Shown piece after piece: positions 5,012 through 6,340 of a stretch of DNA of 6,340 nucleotides. Both the position numbers and the translations under genes were made by a program. A model generated the notes under the pieces. It made no database searches. It was not told the DNA's origin and saw only the letters and a list, made by a program, of their open reading frames with translations. The stretch is from Clostridia bacterium. Its GTDB lineage: Bacteria > Bacillota > Clostridia > RUG12999. Location: the NCBI GenBank assembly GCA_017502065.1, contig JAFVVU010000249.1, positions 1-6,340 of the forward strand, written 5' to 3'. Numbering within the stretch: position 1 is the stretch's first letter; each line of letters starts with the position of its first letter.

Positions 5012-6340
5012 ATGGATAATAAACAGTTTAAACCGTATATTCCGGCTGAAAAAGTAACTCCCGAAATTACGATTACATCAATCATAATGGGTGTTATCCT
5101 TTCAATAGTGTTCGGTGCGGCAAACGCATACCTCGGACTTCGTGTTGGTATGACAGTTTCGGCATCAATTCCGGCAGCGGTAATCTCAATGGGCGTTATA
5201 CGTGTTATAATGCGCAAAAACTCAATTCTTGAAAGTAACATTGTGCAGACAATCGGTTCTGCAGGGGAATCTCTTGCGGCAGGTGCAATTTTCACACTTC
5301 CGGCACTGTTCCTCTGGGCAGCGGAAGGTAAAACAGGCACACCAAGCATTGTTGAAATAACAACAATTGCGCTTCTTGGCGGTCTTCTTGGTGTATTCTT
5401 CATGGTTCCGCTCCGTAATGCACTTATCGTAAAAGAACACGGCATTCTTCCTTATCCGGAAGGAACCGCATGTGCAGAAGTTCTTCTTGCAGGTGAAAAA
5501 GGCGGTGCAAACGCATCAACCGTTTTTGCAGGTATGGGCTTTGCGGCACTGTTCAAATTTATAATTGACGGACTTAAAGTAGTATCCGGCGAAATTTCTT
5601 TCGGAGTAAAAGGCTATGCCGGCGAAATCGGTACACAGATTTATCCTGCTGTAATGAGCGTTGGTTACATCTGCGGTGCAAGAATTTCGTCATATATGTT
5701 TGCCGGTGGCGTACTCAGCTGGCTTGTGCTTATTCCGCTTATCGTGCTTTTCGGTGAAAATATCATCCTTGCACCGGGAACAGAAACAATCGGCCAGATT
5801 TTTGCCGATGGCGGCGCGGGCGCAATATGGGGAACATATATAAGATACATCGGCGCAGGTGCACTTGCTGCCGGCGGTATCATCAGCCTTATAAAATCAC
5901 TCCCGCTTATCGTTAAAACATTTGGCGGAGCAATGAAAAGTATGGCAGGTTCAAAATCAGAATCTCAGCTTCGTACAGAAAAGGATATAAGCCTTAAAAT
6001 TGTGCTTGCGGCAATTATCGTGATTACACTTCTTATCTGGCTTGTTCCGGTAATCCCGGTAACACTTCTCGGTGCAATTATAGTTGTTGTGTTCGGATTT
6101 TTCTTTGCAACAGTATCATCCAGAATGGTTGGTCTTGTAGGAAGCAGTAACAACCCTGTTTCCGGTATGGCAATTGCAACACTTCTCATCACAACACTTA
6201 TTCTTAAAGCAACAGGTCTTGTTGGTACAGCAGGAATGGTAAGTGCAATTGCAATCGGTTCAATCATCTGTATCGTATCTGCAATCGCAGGTGATACATC
6301 TCAGGACCTTAAAACAGGTTACCTCCTTGGTGCAACACCA
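5012..6340 (+). CDS. OPT-family oligopeptide transporter (C-terminus beyond window)
   Basis: First 443 codons, read by direct translation with no stop, of an integral membrane protein of the OPT/YSL superfamily, probably a proton-driven importer of short peptides. Prokaryotic OPT proteins are around 600-680 aa, so roughly a third is missing. Family landmarks include ANAYLGLRVGMTVSASIPAA (37-56), SNIVQTIGSAGESLAAG (75-91), PYPEGTACAEVL (147-158), WGTYIRYIGAGA (273-284), SSNNPVSGMAIATLL (378-392) and GDTSQDLKTGYLLGATP (427-443). Long hydrophobic segments follow a short hydrophilic N-terminus, with a charged loop near 308-328. GGAGA (5002-5006) five bases before the ATG at 5012 supports this start; an in-frame ATG at 5000 has no ribosome binding site. 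ACA encodes 25 of 29 Thr. The family also contains metal-chelate (yellow-stripe-like) transporters, so peptide specificity is inferred from the bacterial subgroup and from pepD next door. Confidence 0.9.
   Translation, partial: MDNKQFKPYIPAEKVTPEITITSIIMGVILSIVFGAANAYLGLRVGMTVSASIPAAVISMGVIRVIMRKNSILESNIVQTIGSAGESLAAGAIFTLPALFLWAAEGKTGTPSIVEITTIALLGGLLGVFFMVPLRNALIVKEHGILPYPEGTACAEVLLAGEKGGANASTVFAGMGFAALFKFIIDGLKVVSGEISFGVKGYAGEIGTQIYPAVMSVGYICGARISSYMFAGGVLSWLVLIPLIVLFGENIILAPGTETIGQIFADGGAGAIWGTYIRYIGAGALAAGGIISLIKSLPLIVKTFGGAMKSMAGSKSESQLRTEKDISLKIVLAAIIVITLLIWLVPVIPVTLLGAIIVVVFGFFFATVSSRMVGLVGSSNNPVSGMAIATLLITTLILKATGLVGTAGMVSAIAIGSIICIVSAIAGDTSQDLKTGYLLGATP

Noticed and set aside
4921..5445. 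174-codon open frame on the minus strand, ending near the pepD-OPT junction
   Set aside because: It is antisense to the OPT gene, whose conserved blocks are plainly on the plus strand; the translation resembles no protein I know.

Overview
The window looks like ordinary chromosome from a Gram-positive anaerobe of the class Clostridia (Bacillota). The support is AT-rich intergenic DNA, strong AGGAGG-type ribosome binding sites, textbook sigma-A promoters with extended -10 elements, a clostridial-type RlmN paralogue, and a secreted cyclophilin carrying copper-amine-oxidase-N ('stalk') repeats, an arrangement I associate with clostridia. I cannot name the genus. There is no sign of phage, insertion sequence, CRISPR, tRNA or rRNA.

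Layout. Bases 1-656 (minus strand) hold the first 218 codons of an RlmN/Cfr-family radical-SAM 23S rRNA methyltransferase, which runs off the left edge. Bases 657-787 are a divergent promoter region whose two -35 boxes lie 11 bp apart. Everything to the right is on the plus strand: a secreted peptidyl-prolyl isomerase with two stalk-like repeats (788-1852), a PutP-type sodium/proline symporter (1916-3391) followed by a clear intrinsic terminator (3403-3430), an M20-family cytosolic dipeptidase PepD (3499-4929), and an OPT-family oligopeptide transporter (5012 to beyond the right edge, 443 codons visible). Neither edge-crossing gene shows a frameshift in the visible part. No gene-free stretch exceeds about 130 bases.

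How the genes fit together. putP, pepD and the OPT gene suggest scavenging of peptides and amino acids. The OPT protein would bring in short peptides, PepD would split dipeptides in the cytosol, and PutP would import free proline using the sodium gradient. This suits an amino-acid-fermenting anaerobe, but it is inferred from families and adjacency. Each of the three genes has its own promoter, so this is a cluster of separately promoted units rather than one operon, although read-through from pepD into the OPT gene is possible because no terminator separates them. The two transporter genes share a distinctive promoter layout and a strong preference for the Thr codon ACA that pepD and the isomerase gene lack.

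I did not find a previously undescribed system. The points most worth a second look are the shared promoter architecture, the codon-usage contrast, the stalk-cyclophilin fusion, and a small hairpin in the OPT leader.
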